Made by a program: the position numbers and the translations under genes | Assembly: GCF_032854445.1 (NCBI RefSeq) | Contig: NC_088306.1 | Location: forward strand, 26,323,764-26,387,763 | Origin: Liolophura sinensis | Taxonomy: Eukaryota; Mollusca; Polyplacophora; Chitonida; Chitonidae | DNA: 64,000 nt | Direction of reading: 5' to 3' | In this document: positions 1 to 11,405 of the stretch, in pieces | Position numbering within the stretch: position 1 is the first letter of the stretch | Layout of the letters: every line of letters starts with the position of its first letter | The notes under the pieces: generated by a model | What the model saw: only the letters and a program-made list of their open reading frames with translations | The model's database searches: none | What the model was told of the DNA's origin: nothing

Positions 1-814
1 GACCCCCGACATGTTCCACCGTAATGTGGGTCACAATCTCGTGCATTGTCGTAAATGTCTTATTACAGGTTTTCCGTGGCTCCGGCATATCTTGGTCGAT
101 CCATAGACACGTGTGTTCTTGTTTGATCGGGGGACGCATGTACCGGAAGAAGGCCCCCGGTCCGTGGGGTCCCATGTTCATAATATTGTTATGGTGAGCG
201 TTCATTGCCATGGCCCCCATGTGGTTCATGTTCAGGTGGTGCTGAGTAGGGCCGAAGCTGTGATGGTCGGACCGGGGACTGGTGATCTGTCCGAACTGAT
301 CCGCCCGGGGGTACATCTCTGCCCCAGGGATGCTCAGTCTTACCTGCCCGTTGTGATGAGCGTTATGGTGGCCGGCATCGTGGAGACCAGGGAACAAGAC
401 GTGACTGGGGTTCGAATCCCCGTGCGGATTGACGTGAAGACCAGCCGAAGAAGGGATAAACATACCGTTGTGGGTGGCAGGGTTTCCTTCGTGTCCCGTT
501 AGGCCCATGTGATGGTCTCTGCGGAGCAAGAAGTCCCTTGCCGAAGTATAACTACCGACATGGTGGGAATGCGGCACCCCGTATCCGTTAGGTTGACCCC
601 CGAATTGGTTTGCTTGCACATGAAGCCCGGCGCTCCCTGTATCGCTCATGTGGTGCGGGGGGCTCAGTTTGAGTGCCCCGGGGGGCAGGTGAGGTGTATG
701 CGCCGTATCCATGAACGGATTGATCATTTTCACCTTGTAAAAGTCAATGGAGTCCAGATCGGATTCGCGATACTTGGAGCCCGGTGGCTGGAGGTCGGGG
801 CTCGTATAAACCAT
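1..814 (-). CDS. Zic: Zic family zinc-finger transcription factor, first coding exon (partial; 3' part beyond window edge)
   Basis: The minus strand from the ATG at 814 is open for 271 codons to the window edge. Zic proteins are nuclear C2H2 factors acting in neural, mesodermal and segmental patterning. Visible in order: INPF at residues 31-34; a ZOC-type motif TSARDFLLRR at 90-99; a His/Met/Asn-rich linker at about 100-215; the ZF-NC-like block GAFFRYMRPPIKQE at 220-233; then zinc finger 1 with ligands C236, C250, H263 and H268, the Zic-typical Trp (W238) and the signature MHEIVTHITVEHVGG at 257-271. Fingers 2-5 should lie left of the window. An in-frame TGA directly precedes the ATG, so the protein cannot begin further upstream in this exon. 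The -3 base is T; Met30, just before INPF, has A at -3 and could be an alternative start. Motif recognition rests on family knowledge; the open frame is seen directly. Confidence 0.5.
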   Translation of the reverse strand, partial: MVYTSPDLQPPGSKYRESDLDSIDFYKVKMINPFMDTAHTPHLPPGALKLSPPHHMSDTGSAGLHVQANQFGGQPNGYGVPHSHHVGSYTSARDFLLRRDHHMGLTGHEGNPATHNGMFIPSSAGLHVNPHGDSNPSHVLFPGLHDAGHHNAHHNGQVRLSIPGAEMYPRADQFGQITSPRSDHHSFGPTQHHLNMNHMGAMAMNAHHNNIMNMGPHGPGAFFRYMRPPIKQEHTCLWIDQDMPEPRKTCNKTFTTMHEIVTHITVEHVGG

Positions 815-1200
815 TCAGACGGACTGGTGTGCAAACTCTAGGACGTCGACCGTCAAAATGAACGTAAGACGCTGTGTTACACACAGTTAAGACGTGCAGT
901 CAATCGAGACTGAGATGAAGTTTGGTCCACGGCATCCAGTAGGTTCCACTTGTCATGAGAGAGAGGCGAACAGCGAGCGGTTTGGAGAGAGTGCTGTGTC
1001 TACTCCAGAAAACATGCTCTCTGTGCTACATATCCCCGTCAACACACAATTGACAACAACCCTAGGGCGGATCTGATTGGCCCGCGGTGAGTTGATTGAC
1101 AGCTCTGGTGACGACCAGCCAACCAAACGGCGAATCAGACGGCTCTCCAGCTGGGAAGGGGCGTAAATCTAATATAGAGGCTGTCATCATTCACTCCTCC
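815..1200 (-). promoter_or_regulatory. Zic: Zic 5' leader and proximal promoter region
   Basis: This is the sequence just upstream of the Zic ATG, more GC-rich than the flanking desert. Reading the minus strand, a weak TATA-like stretch (CTCTATATTAG, + 1169-1179) could set a start near 1140, giving a leader of roughly 325 nt. An inverted CCAAT box (ctgattggcc, about 1073-1082) and a perfect PBX/MEIS composite site TGATTGACAG (1093-1102, + strand) lie close by. A TATA at 1170 would place the CCAAT and PBX/MEIS sites inside the leader, so the real start may be elsewhere. No splice acceptor was identified. Promoter status is inferred from position and motifs only. Confidence 0.5.
1093..1102 (+). 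promoter_or_regulatory. PBX/MEIS (TALE homeodomain) composite site
   Basis: TGATTGACAG is an exact match to the PBX-MEIS heterodimer consensus. It lies 279 bp upstream of the Zic start codon and 11 bp from an inverted CCAAT box. A 10-bp match in a short upstream region is suggestive, not proof; chance matches occur every few hundred kb. Confidence 0.5.
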
Positions 1201-3985
1201 CGCTGAGTCTTGGGCTCTGTTTGCCAGAATAATCGCCTACCGTCAGCTGTGAACGCAGTTCAATAGCTGGCTCCCGAAAAACAGGGATTTTCACTGCTGT
1301 TCATCTGTCATCAGGACAGAGTTCTCCCCTAGTCAGACACTTGACTATCGCCATGTCAGTCTGATTGCCTCAATCGGATTAGTGTCATTCTACTCAAGGA
1401 AACTTTTCATCTTCAATTTAGAAAAAAAACACAACATATTTGTGAATAAATGTTTGTAGAACACCAGCGCTCCTGTGTGGCAGGAAACATATTAAAGAAT
1501 GGCAGATGACTTTACAATGTGACTCTTAAATTTACTTTATCATGCATTGACAGAAAACTGATAAACTTATATTGTTATAAATGTTTTTATACTTTTAATA
1601 AATAGTATACATTAAATACCTTTGAAAATGTGCGGCTGAAATAAAAATGGCTAATATTTTACCTGAAAAATTACCATTTTTTGAACATTTTTTGTTGTTA
1701 TTTCTCAAATGTTTAATATATAGTTTAATGCAATTCTGTGTAATCTAACAGATCTAATGGTTCATCGGATATATATCAGCTAAGCAGCATTTCGTGACAT
1801 GCAGGACATCTATATATTTACTTGGCTTGATTCGTCAGAAATAATGAGGTTTTTATACTTTTTTAGATCTTTGAATATTCAATGCATGGTTATGTACCCT
1901 GTCTTAGGAAAGCAATAATGCTGACAAATCGCGGCAAAATACTCGTGAATTAAACGAAATGGGAGCATGCATTCAGTATGGTTGTGCATGCCCGCCGCCG
2001 TGGGAAAGGGTACCAGTTTTACAGAGCCGGGTAACAATGGCTGCTTCCAAATCCACGCCCCCTCTTAGGCGTTTACAATCGCTTTTCTCGCACTACATCC
2101 GAGCGAACAAAAAGTTTGACATGGTTAAAATCGAGAAAGGTGGACTGGACAATGAGCAAGACTCACTGAACACTCTACAATACATTAAACAAACTATAGC
2201 TGGAGTATAATAATGTGTGGCGGAATTTCGACCCTCGATCTCTGCAGTGCGTGTATACAGAGAAAGCCTGTGGCCCCCCCAAAAATCAAACTGAGTCTCT
2301 TGTCCAGAAACCCTCGAACGCGTGGCACGGCCCATGGGACTAGCTCTGACCTCGCAGGAAAAATATAATAAGATCGGCCAGACAATATATATAATACAGT
2401 AATAATAATGGAATGCATATATGTGTATATACACACACAAAAGCCCATGCATGGGTTTCAGTTCAAAACACAATGATTTGGCTCAAATAATGGAGATAAT
2501 TGTGACTTTGCACAAAAACAGTTATACCTATATGTATTTGTGAAAAAAGAATTTGGAAAAGTCTATGGATGAATGAATAATACTGTAAGCATGTGGATAT
2601 TATGAATTCGGTTTTTCCGGTGCAGCCTTCACCGTGTATTTGTTAGTTGTTCAGTTGTTTACAGCTATTTATCGACGGCCACAAAAGAACTGCTTATTTG
2701 TATCTGTGACAGCGCTATACTGCATTTGTGGCGCTTAGAAATGGCAATTCAGTAGGTCTGTGAATGACACCTATAAACATAACCTGTTAGCAAAATTCAC
2801 ACTAAAATGCGTGACTTTTGTGAGATACAGACAGGACGAAAGAATGTGGGAAATTATTCGTCATGTGTGTATATACAAATATGAATGATCTTGCATGCAG
2901 CTTGAATTCAGGTGTATAAGATCATCGTGCCTTATCACTTCCGGATATAATCTTTAGCTATTTATAGAGGGTATTTCACCGTCAGAATTTATATACTTCA
3001 AAATAAGTCCTTACTCTGATAGTTTGGCACATACAGTAATCACGCGCGTAATTTTATTTATTCATATTCATATATATATATATATGTATGTACGGTATAT
3101 GACCTATACGACAACACATCGTCACGTGTCATGTTCTCCATATACAGCCAGATCTACTAGTTACGTATTAATGAGGTTTATTACATATATGTACGTGCAT
3201 TTGTGGAGACACAAAAATATATATTACATGAGACGCATGCGCTTTCAATGCATGCGTGAGAGGGAACTTAGCCGTGAGTTAATTTTTGCACTACGGATCA
3301 TCGTCACTGGAGCTTCAGACGTGACTATACGAATAAAACCTCTATGATATAATTAAACATGCAAATAATTAATTACGCCAAATGGATGAGTTGCTACCAG
3401 TTGCTAAAAGCTGTTAATTTAGGACCTGTTTAATCATGACTTTACTCTGACGAGCTTAAAAATAAAATAAGACAAATTTTCACCTATGCGTTCTAACCTT
3501 AACAAACATGTATACGTTATCAGTATGACGTAATGGCAAACAAACTTGAATAAATCAATACATAAATTGTTTCAAAATGACCATTCTGTTAATTGATTTA
3601 AAGTTAACAAAATCAGTATATTCACACTAAAATATATGTATATCCAAAATTTACAAAACTATTGAAATCCGTTCATAAACGATTTGGGTGTTTTCAAATA
3701 TTTATGGAAACAAGGGGATATAAAAGTAATCATTAAATAGCAAATCCAATTCTGCACTGCTTCAATGAGATGCCAGTATTTATAGGTAGATGTCTTTTTA
3801 CATATACTTGCATCATAACTGTATAAAACTGGTGTACCTTCCATACTGTAGTAAACAACAATTTTGCCGGTACTTGGACTAGCTGAGATGCTGTTACAAC
3901 ACAGTAAACGTGCTCTGCGTCGCTTCCCACACAACATAAGTCCTGTAATATGTCGCTTACGCCAAAGGATACCTCGGCATTGTAT
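1201..3985. other. AT-rich non-coding DNA upstream of Zic
   Basis: No credible coding exon. The region is AT-rich, with short (TA)n or (CA/TA)n tracts near 2395-2440 and 3067-3090. Overlapping open frames on both strands around 1959-2473 and 3024-3347 have no recognisable domain and low-complexity codon content, so they were treated as chance. A slightly GC-richer island at about 1950-2345 might be regulatory but has no feature I can name. Confidence 0.5.
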
Positions 3986-3989
3986 AAAC

Positions 3990-4350
3990 AGAGAATGGTA
4001 GGAGACGATGTTATTCTATTGGGACATCATCTACTTGTCTTGTATGCATTTAATAAATAGCTGTGCCATACAAAGTGAAGTAGCAGGCGATGGTATAATT
4101 CTGCTGAGACATTGTCTATGGGTACCTCGTGTGTGTACATGCAAGAATAACTGTGCGATACAACCCGGGAGTAACAGGGGGAAGGTATCACCCTGTTGAG
4201 ACATTATATAATTTAGTGCTATAATTCACTTTGGATACATTTGTGCTACGCAAATACGCAGCAATAACAGTTGGAGTCGCCATTACTCCATTGAGGCATC
4301 CCCTTGTGATCAATATACATGTACTAAAGATGTAGCTCTGCGAATCATTG
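3990..4350. repeat. Degenerate tandem repeat, about 85-95 bp unit, four copies
   Basis: A recurring core of the form 'ttctgctgagacattgtct' appears near 4014, 4099, 4188 and 4283. The intervals are 85, 89 and 95 bp. Copies also share 'ctgtgccatacaa/ctgtgcgatacaa' and a 'agtaacag' segment. They are strongly diverged, which suggests an old array. No gene is present. Confidence 0.5.
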
Positions 4351-4439
4351 AGTAACACAGGCTTATTTTATACCACTACAATTAAGGTCTAATTCTGATT
4401 ACACATTTTCTGTTTATCTGTTGAAAAAAAGCTTCTTTT

Positions 4440-4610
4440 CTCCCAGTATGACGGTTGAAGTCTGTAAGTCACACGCAGTTCCACAGCAACTTGCCAAAGG
4501 TCGGTGGTTTACCACGGACATTCCGGTTTGTTCTACTCGTGTAAGTGATGACGTATGGTGGTAAGCAATAATCGGTCATTCAAAAATGTTTATTTTTCTG
4601 ATACATTAAA
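4440..4610 (+). repeat. SINE relic (family B-like)
   Basis: The stretch 'cagcaacttgccaaaggtcg' followed by 'gtggttta', 'acattccggttt' and 'gtgtaagtgatgacgta' matches, in order, the body seen in the copies at 15220-15391 and 61137-61300. The tRNA-like head and A-rich tail are not recognisable, so it is a decayed fragment. Confidence 0.5.
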
Positions 4611-7555
4611 ACTGGAACTCTATCCGCCCACAGCAACGAATGATACAATATTCTGATACAACTTTTTTGTATAGGTTTCCAATGCAGGCACCGAGTATAG
4701 TTCTTAAACTAAACCGCCACTTGTATTTGTCTATAGTTGCATTGCACACGCATTAACAGCCACATACTGCATGAAACACGTATAAGATAATATACCATTC
4801 CATTAAATAATTCTGTTTTATTTCTACCGTGATTATTAACGAGTCGTACAAACTGTAAATATATCATGCGAAATGGTAGAACAACTTTGCACCTATATAT
4901 TTATCGCAATATCTGACATTGGCAGTCTGTCTAGTGATGTGCACCCCTCCGTTTTTACTGAAGAAACCCTAAATACTAAATATCGTACTGCCAGGATTCT
5001 ATTTTTCCTTTAACAAGTTACATATGTATACCGTGGGATTATTCACAGAGTGTCATTGTGGGTTCATCATATCATATAGACCTATAGACATACGATACAT
5101 GCCCCACCCTTGAGGCCCACTCAAAGGGATGTACAACGTAAACAGCCTATGTTGTGAGGGACAATACACTAAGGCTAGATACCATCGAGAGCAAACAACA
5201 GAGCTGCGATTCGATTACCTATTATCCTAATTTCTCCAAATACCTTTCCAGGTAGACAGCTGGGAGGACAGGTAACACGTGGGTATCCCCTTCACCGCCC
5301 AGCAGGAGACGTTTTTTTTTTTTAACCTGTGCATTTTCTAAAAACGGCAGATTCTCAAGAGCCGAGTTGACCCTCTCGAACGTCAAGTGCTGGATTACCT
5401 ACCCCTGTTGGTATCTCCTGCTGGGGGCTCATAATCTACCTACGGGGGTACCCCTGTCTCACTTATGACAATCTTCAACCCCTCAACGCCACCGAGTTAA
5501 CTTGACAAAGTGGTTTTTGACCGGCAGTAAGCGTGACTTTGAACCCAGGTTCCAGCATGGCAATGTTTGCTTTGAGATGTAGATGGCACTGCAACGTCAC
5601 TTGTTTACTAGGAGATGAGCGCTTTCATAAAAAATCCGCCTTCGGTTTAATTCCATGATGCACTATATTTTTTACACATCATATATATTTTATCTATATA
5701 GGTACATATATCAATAAACGAAGTTTAAGGTTTATTTATTTATTTGACCTATGTTTCTAGTCATGCTAGACAAATTTTCACTTCATGATGTCCGTCATTT
5801 TCATTGTTGGAAGAAACCGGCGTTCCTGGAACAAACTACCGATATTTGGCATGTTACTGGCAAACTTTCTCACGTGTGACATAAGACGATGATTGTGAAA
5901 TATTACACCAGAAAACGATCACTTAATATATTCACTAGCATTTATGGACGATATGAAGGAATTAGATTTTAAGTTGAGTAAATTATTCAGTAACGTCTAT
6001 TTGAAATTGTCCTGCAAACTTGTCTTCCAAATAAGTAAATAAACAAACTACCTTTATATATAGATTTGTATTCTAACAAATTGTATTTTTAATATGTAAT
6101 CCAAAACAAGTCTAATCTGTTCATTAGTACAATATACAATACGCATGGTGAGATCGCCGTCAGACATTTGATTGGAGAAAACAATCAGTCGGGGACATAC
6201 TCAATATTTACTCGACGCTGAAGTACAGAATCTCGACCTAATTTCTTCTTTTATTTAGGAGGATTTTGTATCCCCCTCCCCCACTTACCCGCTTCCTTTT
6301 CCACGGTCGCACACCCCTCCCCTCACAAACCAGACTGACCATTCCATTCTACGTTAATATACGTGTCTAGTTTGTAACTGCACTTTGAGGGTCGGGGAAT
6401 GCAGTCAGAGTTACAGTGGCTAAGCATGGTGTCTTTTGTTTCTAAAATCGTGCTTGGCTTTCCACATGTGGCAGGTAAATTAGAGTTTATTTCGCTGAGG
6501 ACTGTGTAGATCATGTACGCATCACATACACGTCAGTGACATATGTAAATGTTAAAGCCACGTATTACATGTCAGGGTATAGTAAGCCCAGTTCAAAGTT
6601 ACGGATAATATGAGATGTTTTGTGTCAACCTATAAGGAAAAAACGAACAATTAATAACATTTATTCCTTTATTTATTTATTCATTTCACTGATGATTTAC
6701 GTCGTTCACCCATAACTTGGCAGTTAATAATATTAATGCAAACTGTACTGTACTAAAACTGTGTAAATACCAGATATTTTATAAACCTACGATAAAACAT
6801 TTGGACGGTGTCATAAATAGAATATGTGAAATTCAAGTGTAAAAATTAATCAAGATGGCATAAATTTAGTTATCTCTGTGGAGATGATACTACATCCATG
6901 GAGAATTTGAAATGCAGCTGTAATGAAACAAAATATCGCTCTGTGAGTGACAAAAGTCTGCTATGAGCACGTAACGCATGACCTATATGTGATATGCAAA
7001 GTGTTGACATTTGCAGAACAAAAGCCTCTATGTTTGGACTTATAGAAGTGTGTCCTTTTCTCTCTCAGCAGTTTTCAATTCCTCTCATATTGCTTTATGC
7101 CACATTTGATACTAAATTTGTCAAGAGTATAAACGCTGTCAGGAGACATATCACTGCCGATAATGTTTATGGCGTCGTAACATATCCTTATATCACTTTA
7201 CTAATGACGTTTGTGTCAGACGTAATTGCCTTTCTTTAACAAGTTTGTCTACTAATTAGTGTCTGGGGACAGCAAACAGGCAGACGGTTATTACAGTAAT
7301 AGGTTCGAATTATGGGTAGTTTTTCCCGCCCGTATGTTCTCGCTAGCCCCACGTGATGTCGCTATTTTTGCGGTGCAACTTCCCCTTACTGGATCCAGCA
7401 ATATAGCCATCGTGCTCAAACGTCCACCATCGCTCCCAGCTCTTCACCCAGCGGAAATCATCCATGAGCTCGATTCCATTACGGCTCGCAAATACCCCTA
7501 ATGATCCTTAATAGTAACTACTGAGTCCATGAAAATATATTTCTGTTTCTTTTTA
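4611..7555. other. Non-coding DNA with no recognised gene
   Basis: AT-rich intergenic sequence. A GC-richer patch at 5090-5570 holds a 12-bp inverted repeat (cccagcaggaga at about 5296-5308 against tctcctgctggg at 5414-5425), separated by a T tract. Short open frames at 6323-6514, 6994-7239 and 7259-7501 have no recognisable domain. A tract of TTTATTTATT type near 5740 and 6665 could be a SINE tail remnant, but nothing around it supports that. Confidence 0.5.
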
Positions 7556-7559
7556 GCGA

Positions 7560-8430
7560 CTGATTTGATCGAAGCCACGAACTTCCGGTGTCCGTCCGCC
7601 GACTTCCGGCGTTTAGCGTCTTGAACGTCACGAGTTGGAAAACGCTATGGCGGCAATAATGACTCGCTCCCGTCCAGGGCGGATATTACCATATTAGGAA
7701 CTTGCCATTCTCTTTTATACCCCACGGATATTAAGGGCCGTTGTGAATAGAGTTATTTTCATACGGAATAATGCCTAGATTGACACGAACCTGTATTCAA
7801 GCTCAAAAGAAAGCCCGTGGCGAGAGAGAACGTTTTGATAAGGCTTGGTCCTGGGAAGTTATAACGGGTAAATTGGCCTCGCGACATAGTAAGTCAGGGA
7901 GACGGGGAGGCAATGACAGGCCGGGTAGCGAACGACTGGGCCCAGTATGGCGCACACATTTACCCTCATTGCCGCGAAAGTCTTAATTTGTCCAAAAGAA
8001 GCCAAGACAAAGAGGGGCTAATCAGAGTAACGGTGAAATGGCCTTGCTCGGCTGGAATCGAGTCTCCTACCTGGGTGGACGAAGGGAAGCGATGCTTCCA
8101 GTCCGCATCACCGGCGTATCTTGCACGCAATCCAGGCCAATTGTTCCCTGCGCTCATCCGCTCTGCCTTTTTACCACAGGAGGCCACCAAGAGCGTTGGG
8201 ACATCAGCGTAGATGGCGACCAAGTCAACATTTTCCACTTTGAAGAGGTTTTCCCTTTCCCAGAATCAATAACCACTCGCGGATTTATAAAAATCCACGT
8301 GAGACTAATGCATTTTTGCTCTATCTCTTTCCCAAAAAGAAAAGAATCCGTAAAGCGTCCTTTTTCGCTCTCAAGACCGATTGGCACTCCAGGAATACCC
8401 ATCGAATGGTTTTCTCTTCCAAGGTAATGA
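7560..8430. promoter_or_regulatory. GC-rich motif-dense island (candidate cis-regulatory element, possibly with an exon)
   Basis: This block stands out from the flanking AT-rich DNA by GC content, CpG frequency and lack of repeats. Several overlapping frames are open on both strands (e.g. 8038-8427 plus, 7966-8238 minus), as expected in GC-rich DNA. A good splice acceptor (tgcctttttaccacag, AG at 8178-8179) is followed by an open frame to possible donors at 8299 and 8424. It could be an enhancer, an unrecognised exon, or both; no domain is identifiable. Confidence 0.5.
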
Positions 8431-9399
8431 ATGTAGTTTAATAAAAATGGGAAAGTCAGTATGCTGTATTTCTTCTATTCCAATACGCCAGTCGGAGTAC
8501 TGGCAGGAAAAGCAAATGTTTTAAAAAGAAACAAATAATGAACATAAGCAATTTAGTAAGTAGTAAATCAGTGTGCCTGTAACTTTCTGACTTTCTACTG
8601 CATGGCTACAGATATAGGCATACTTTCGTTAATATATATATATATGAAAACGAAATAAACGAAATAAATGGTTTCTTGCCTAAAACTCACATGCGACTGG
8701 AAACATCTTAAATAGCTCATATATTTTGTCAGTAAACTCTTATTTTCATATCTTTTCTCAAATGCTGACTATATTCCTTGTTATTTGAAGTATGCGTCCT
8801 ACATTCCCCACAACGTATATGCCTATAGACTGCTTGTAAGCTTTGAGCAAGGTGCGAAGTTTGTTATACATACAATAAACACAAAACCACTGACATATAA
8901 GCCAGTAAGGTCAATTTACATCAAAATATTCGAAAGCACTGAGGGATTTAAAGAATGGCACCGAGCTACGCCCTCGATAAAATATTAAATCCCATTATCC
9001 TTTGAGAAAAGGATTTCCTCGCATCATAAAACATCAGTTTGCACGCTTCGGGAAGCAAGCCAGTTTTCCTCGGAATTAATACGAGAATAACTTCTTTTCA
9101 AGGCATTCCTTTGTCAGGCGCGGGCAGTGTCTCGCTGATTCTACAAGCTGCATATCCATACAAGATTATAAACTATTACCGCCGAGATAAATAAAAAAAA
9201 CACCTTCATCATTCAAATTTCAAAAACCTCTGACATATACGCGGGCGAAAAAAAAGAATCAGACGTCTGTGTTGAAAACAATATTTGGAAAGAATGTTGT
9301 TGTCCTAGTTCCAGAGGACGATGCGATTCAATAGCAATATGGTTCACGCAGATAATGTCGAGCTAGGGTGTCACTTTTTGTTCGTTATTAACGTATTAT
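8431..9399. other. AT-rich non-coding DNA
   Basis: Nothing recognisable apart from a short (TA)n tract at about 8632-8645. The frame at 8785-8988 shows no domain. Confidence 0.5.
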
Positions 9400-9710
9400 T
9401 TATTTCACAGGAGCTACTGACGATAACACCTCCCCTCTGATAACACCTTTCATACCTCACCGCATGAAGAGCTCCTTTTCAGACAGCAGCGTTAATTCCA
9501 TGGTGCCTACTCAAAGGGCTTTTCTGATTTAGAGCAATGTTAAGTGATCGCCGAAGCTTTTCAGACGCTGGGGGTCGGGACATCTTCATCACTCTGCACT
9601 ATTACGCTCCTAGGGGGTAGATTTTTCTCCCCTCCCCTCGCCATACCAGCCTGCTGTTAAGATTTAGACTCCTCAGATGCGTGGCCAATTGAAACACGGG
9701 CCCGCAAGAT
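9400..9710. promoter_or_regulatory. Candidate cis-regulatory element with GATA/T-box-like direct repeat
   Basis: GATAACACCT occurs twice (9422-9431 and 9439-9448), 17 bp apart, in a GC-richer, repeat-free block. Each copy joins a GATA core to a T-box-like ACACCT half site. The block also contains ctcaaagggc, which is close to a TCF/LEF core. The function is inferred from motifs only. Confidence 0.5.
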
Positions 9711-9944
9711 ATTCTTGAAACTAAACCTATAGCACCTTAGTGATTTCTTGTACAATTTTTGAACGGAATAAATACTTTCTTATTTTGGTCTTAGCGAAGA
9801 CACTATCTAGGATCAATTCTTTTCAGTACTCAGGGCACTATACTATATTACATAAAAACATACGCTTTCTGACCGAATGAGACACCAAGTGCAACCTGTC
9901 CAACAGTAATCTGGTGGGGCATTCAGGAGATGTACAAGGTATTG

Positions 9945-10293
<349 letters not shown>

Positions 10294-10296
<3 letters not shown>

Positions 10297-10779
10297 GTAG
10301 GGTACATGATTTATTAACATGACATAATTACAGAATAAATGTACAAAAACCTTTTCATGTTTCTGCAAAAATTTTGGGACTGATTAAACTTATTATTATT
10401 GTATTGAACATTGTTAAAAGATATGATTTTTTCGTCTACATAAGATATTGCCCAATAATTAAAAGGTGCTTGTTTTCTCTTATTCAACGTTTTGAAGCTA
10501 CAATACGACATGCACTGATAAGTTTCTTGTAATACACATGTTGTGTGCAACTTCGAAAAACGAAAGGCATGTTAAGTCGACATTTCCAAGCCCTACATAT
10601 ATATCGTTGCCGTCCATTTTATATCACTAATTGAAGTCAAAATAAAATTCTAAAATATTGCAACAAAATTAGGTTTTTAAAATTACCGGAGTTACACTAC
10701 TGATGTAATACGTAACATGGTTCTGCTAACCACAATTACCCAACCTGCGATTGTATCTTATACATGGAGAGTCGAATAA
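10294..10779. other. AT-rich non-coding DNA
   Basis: No gene or repeat is recognised. The minus frame at 10314-10550 has no known domain. Confidence 0.5.
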
Positions 10780-10910
10780 AACCCACACTGAGGTAAGTTT
10801 AAAAGAGGCCGAGTTTCACCGGTAGTACGTGTGACCATTTGCCAACTATCACACTGTCGCCACTGCCCTGCATGGTTTTACTCTCTATATCCTGTAGTTA
10901 GTTATATATT
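10780..10910 (+). repeat. Interspersed repeat R1, copy 1
   Basis: Shared blocks, in order: 'aaaagaggccgagttt', 'gaccatttgccaactatcac', 'actgtcgccactgccctg', 'ggttttactctctatat', 'ctgtagttag'. The same order occurs at 44630-44765 (minus), 47515-47640, 56345-56440 and 61765-61893. I do not recognise the family. It carries no obvious tRNA head, terminal repeats or coding capacity. Confidence 0.5.
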
Positions 10911-10978
10911 TAACCCAACTGGTATAACGTCCTATAAAGACGTTGTATTCCGCCACAAAAGTACTTTAAAATATAAGT

Positions 10979-11405
10979 ATGTATGTGTATATATATAAAT
11001 ATATGTTGTGTATAAAGGTGAGTAATGTAAAACTATGCAATGTACAGCGCCACTCAATGATTCTAAGTATCAGTGTGTGCAACTGTAAATCAGGTTACAA
11101 ATGCGGTAAGCCATGTAGAGTGTGCACATGTAGCAAAATGTGGAAACGTGTCAAAAACAAAGTATTGTCGGATCAGAGAAGGACAAATGTGCCGAGAAAA
11201 CAGTGGAATGACTGCGATGAGGAAAATGAACCACAGGCGGTGCTGCCAAGTTCACATATGTTCAAGAACTAGGGAGTTCCAAAAGCTTAATATTGGGGCT
11301 TTGAGACATGTTAAGAAAATCACCTGCTGTGGAGTTGAAGATGTCAGTTTGGAAATCTCAGGGTGCACGTCAAAATTTACAAAAAGGACGATCTCCGAGG
11401 TTTAG
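10979..11405 (+). other. Cys-rich open frames, unrecognised
   Basis: The frame 10979-11272 (97 codons) contains a cysteine cluster C34-X-C36, C42, C46, C49-X-C51 (CNCKSGYKCGKPCRVCTC). An overlapping frame (11073-11405, 110 codons) is also Cys-rich. The first resembles a metal-binding or zinc-cluster fragment, but its spacing matches no family I can name. The ATG region is low complexity (tgtatatatataaat) and no promoter or splice signals are evident. Chance, or a fossil of a transposon-encoded protein, is as likely as a real small gene. Confidence 0.5.

Noticed and set aside
405-424. A perfect tRNA T-arm-like word, ggggttcgaatcccc, on the plus strand
   Set aside because: It lies inside the Zic coding exon (antisense to Asp-Ser-Asn-Pro) and has no D-arm, anticodon arm or acceptor stem at proper spacing. 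It is coincidental.
113-841. Plus-strand open frames of 129 and 110 codons over the Zic exon
   Set aside because: They are antisense shadows of a GC-rich coding exon; the minus frame carries the recognisable Zic motifs.
1959-2473. Overlapping ORFs on both strands upstream of Zic
   Set aside because: No domain, low-complexity parts, no splice structure; likely chance.
5290-5430. 12-bp inverted repeat cccagcaggaga/tctcctgctggg
   Set aside because: Imperfect beyond 12 bp and separated by about 105 bp with no target duplication; not enough to call a mobile element.
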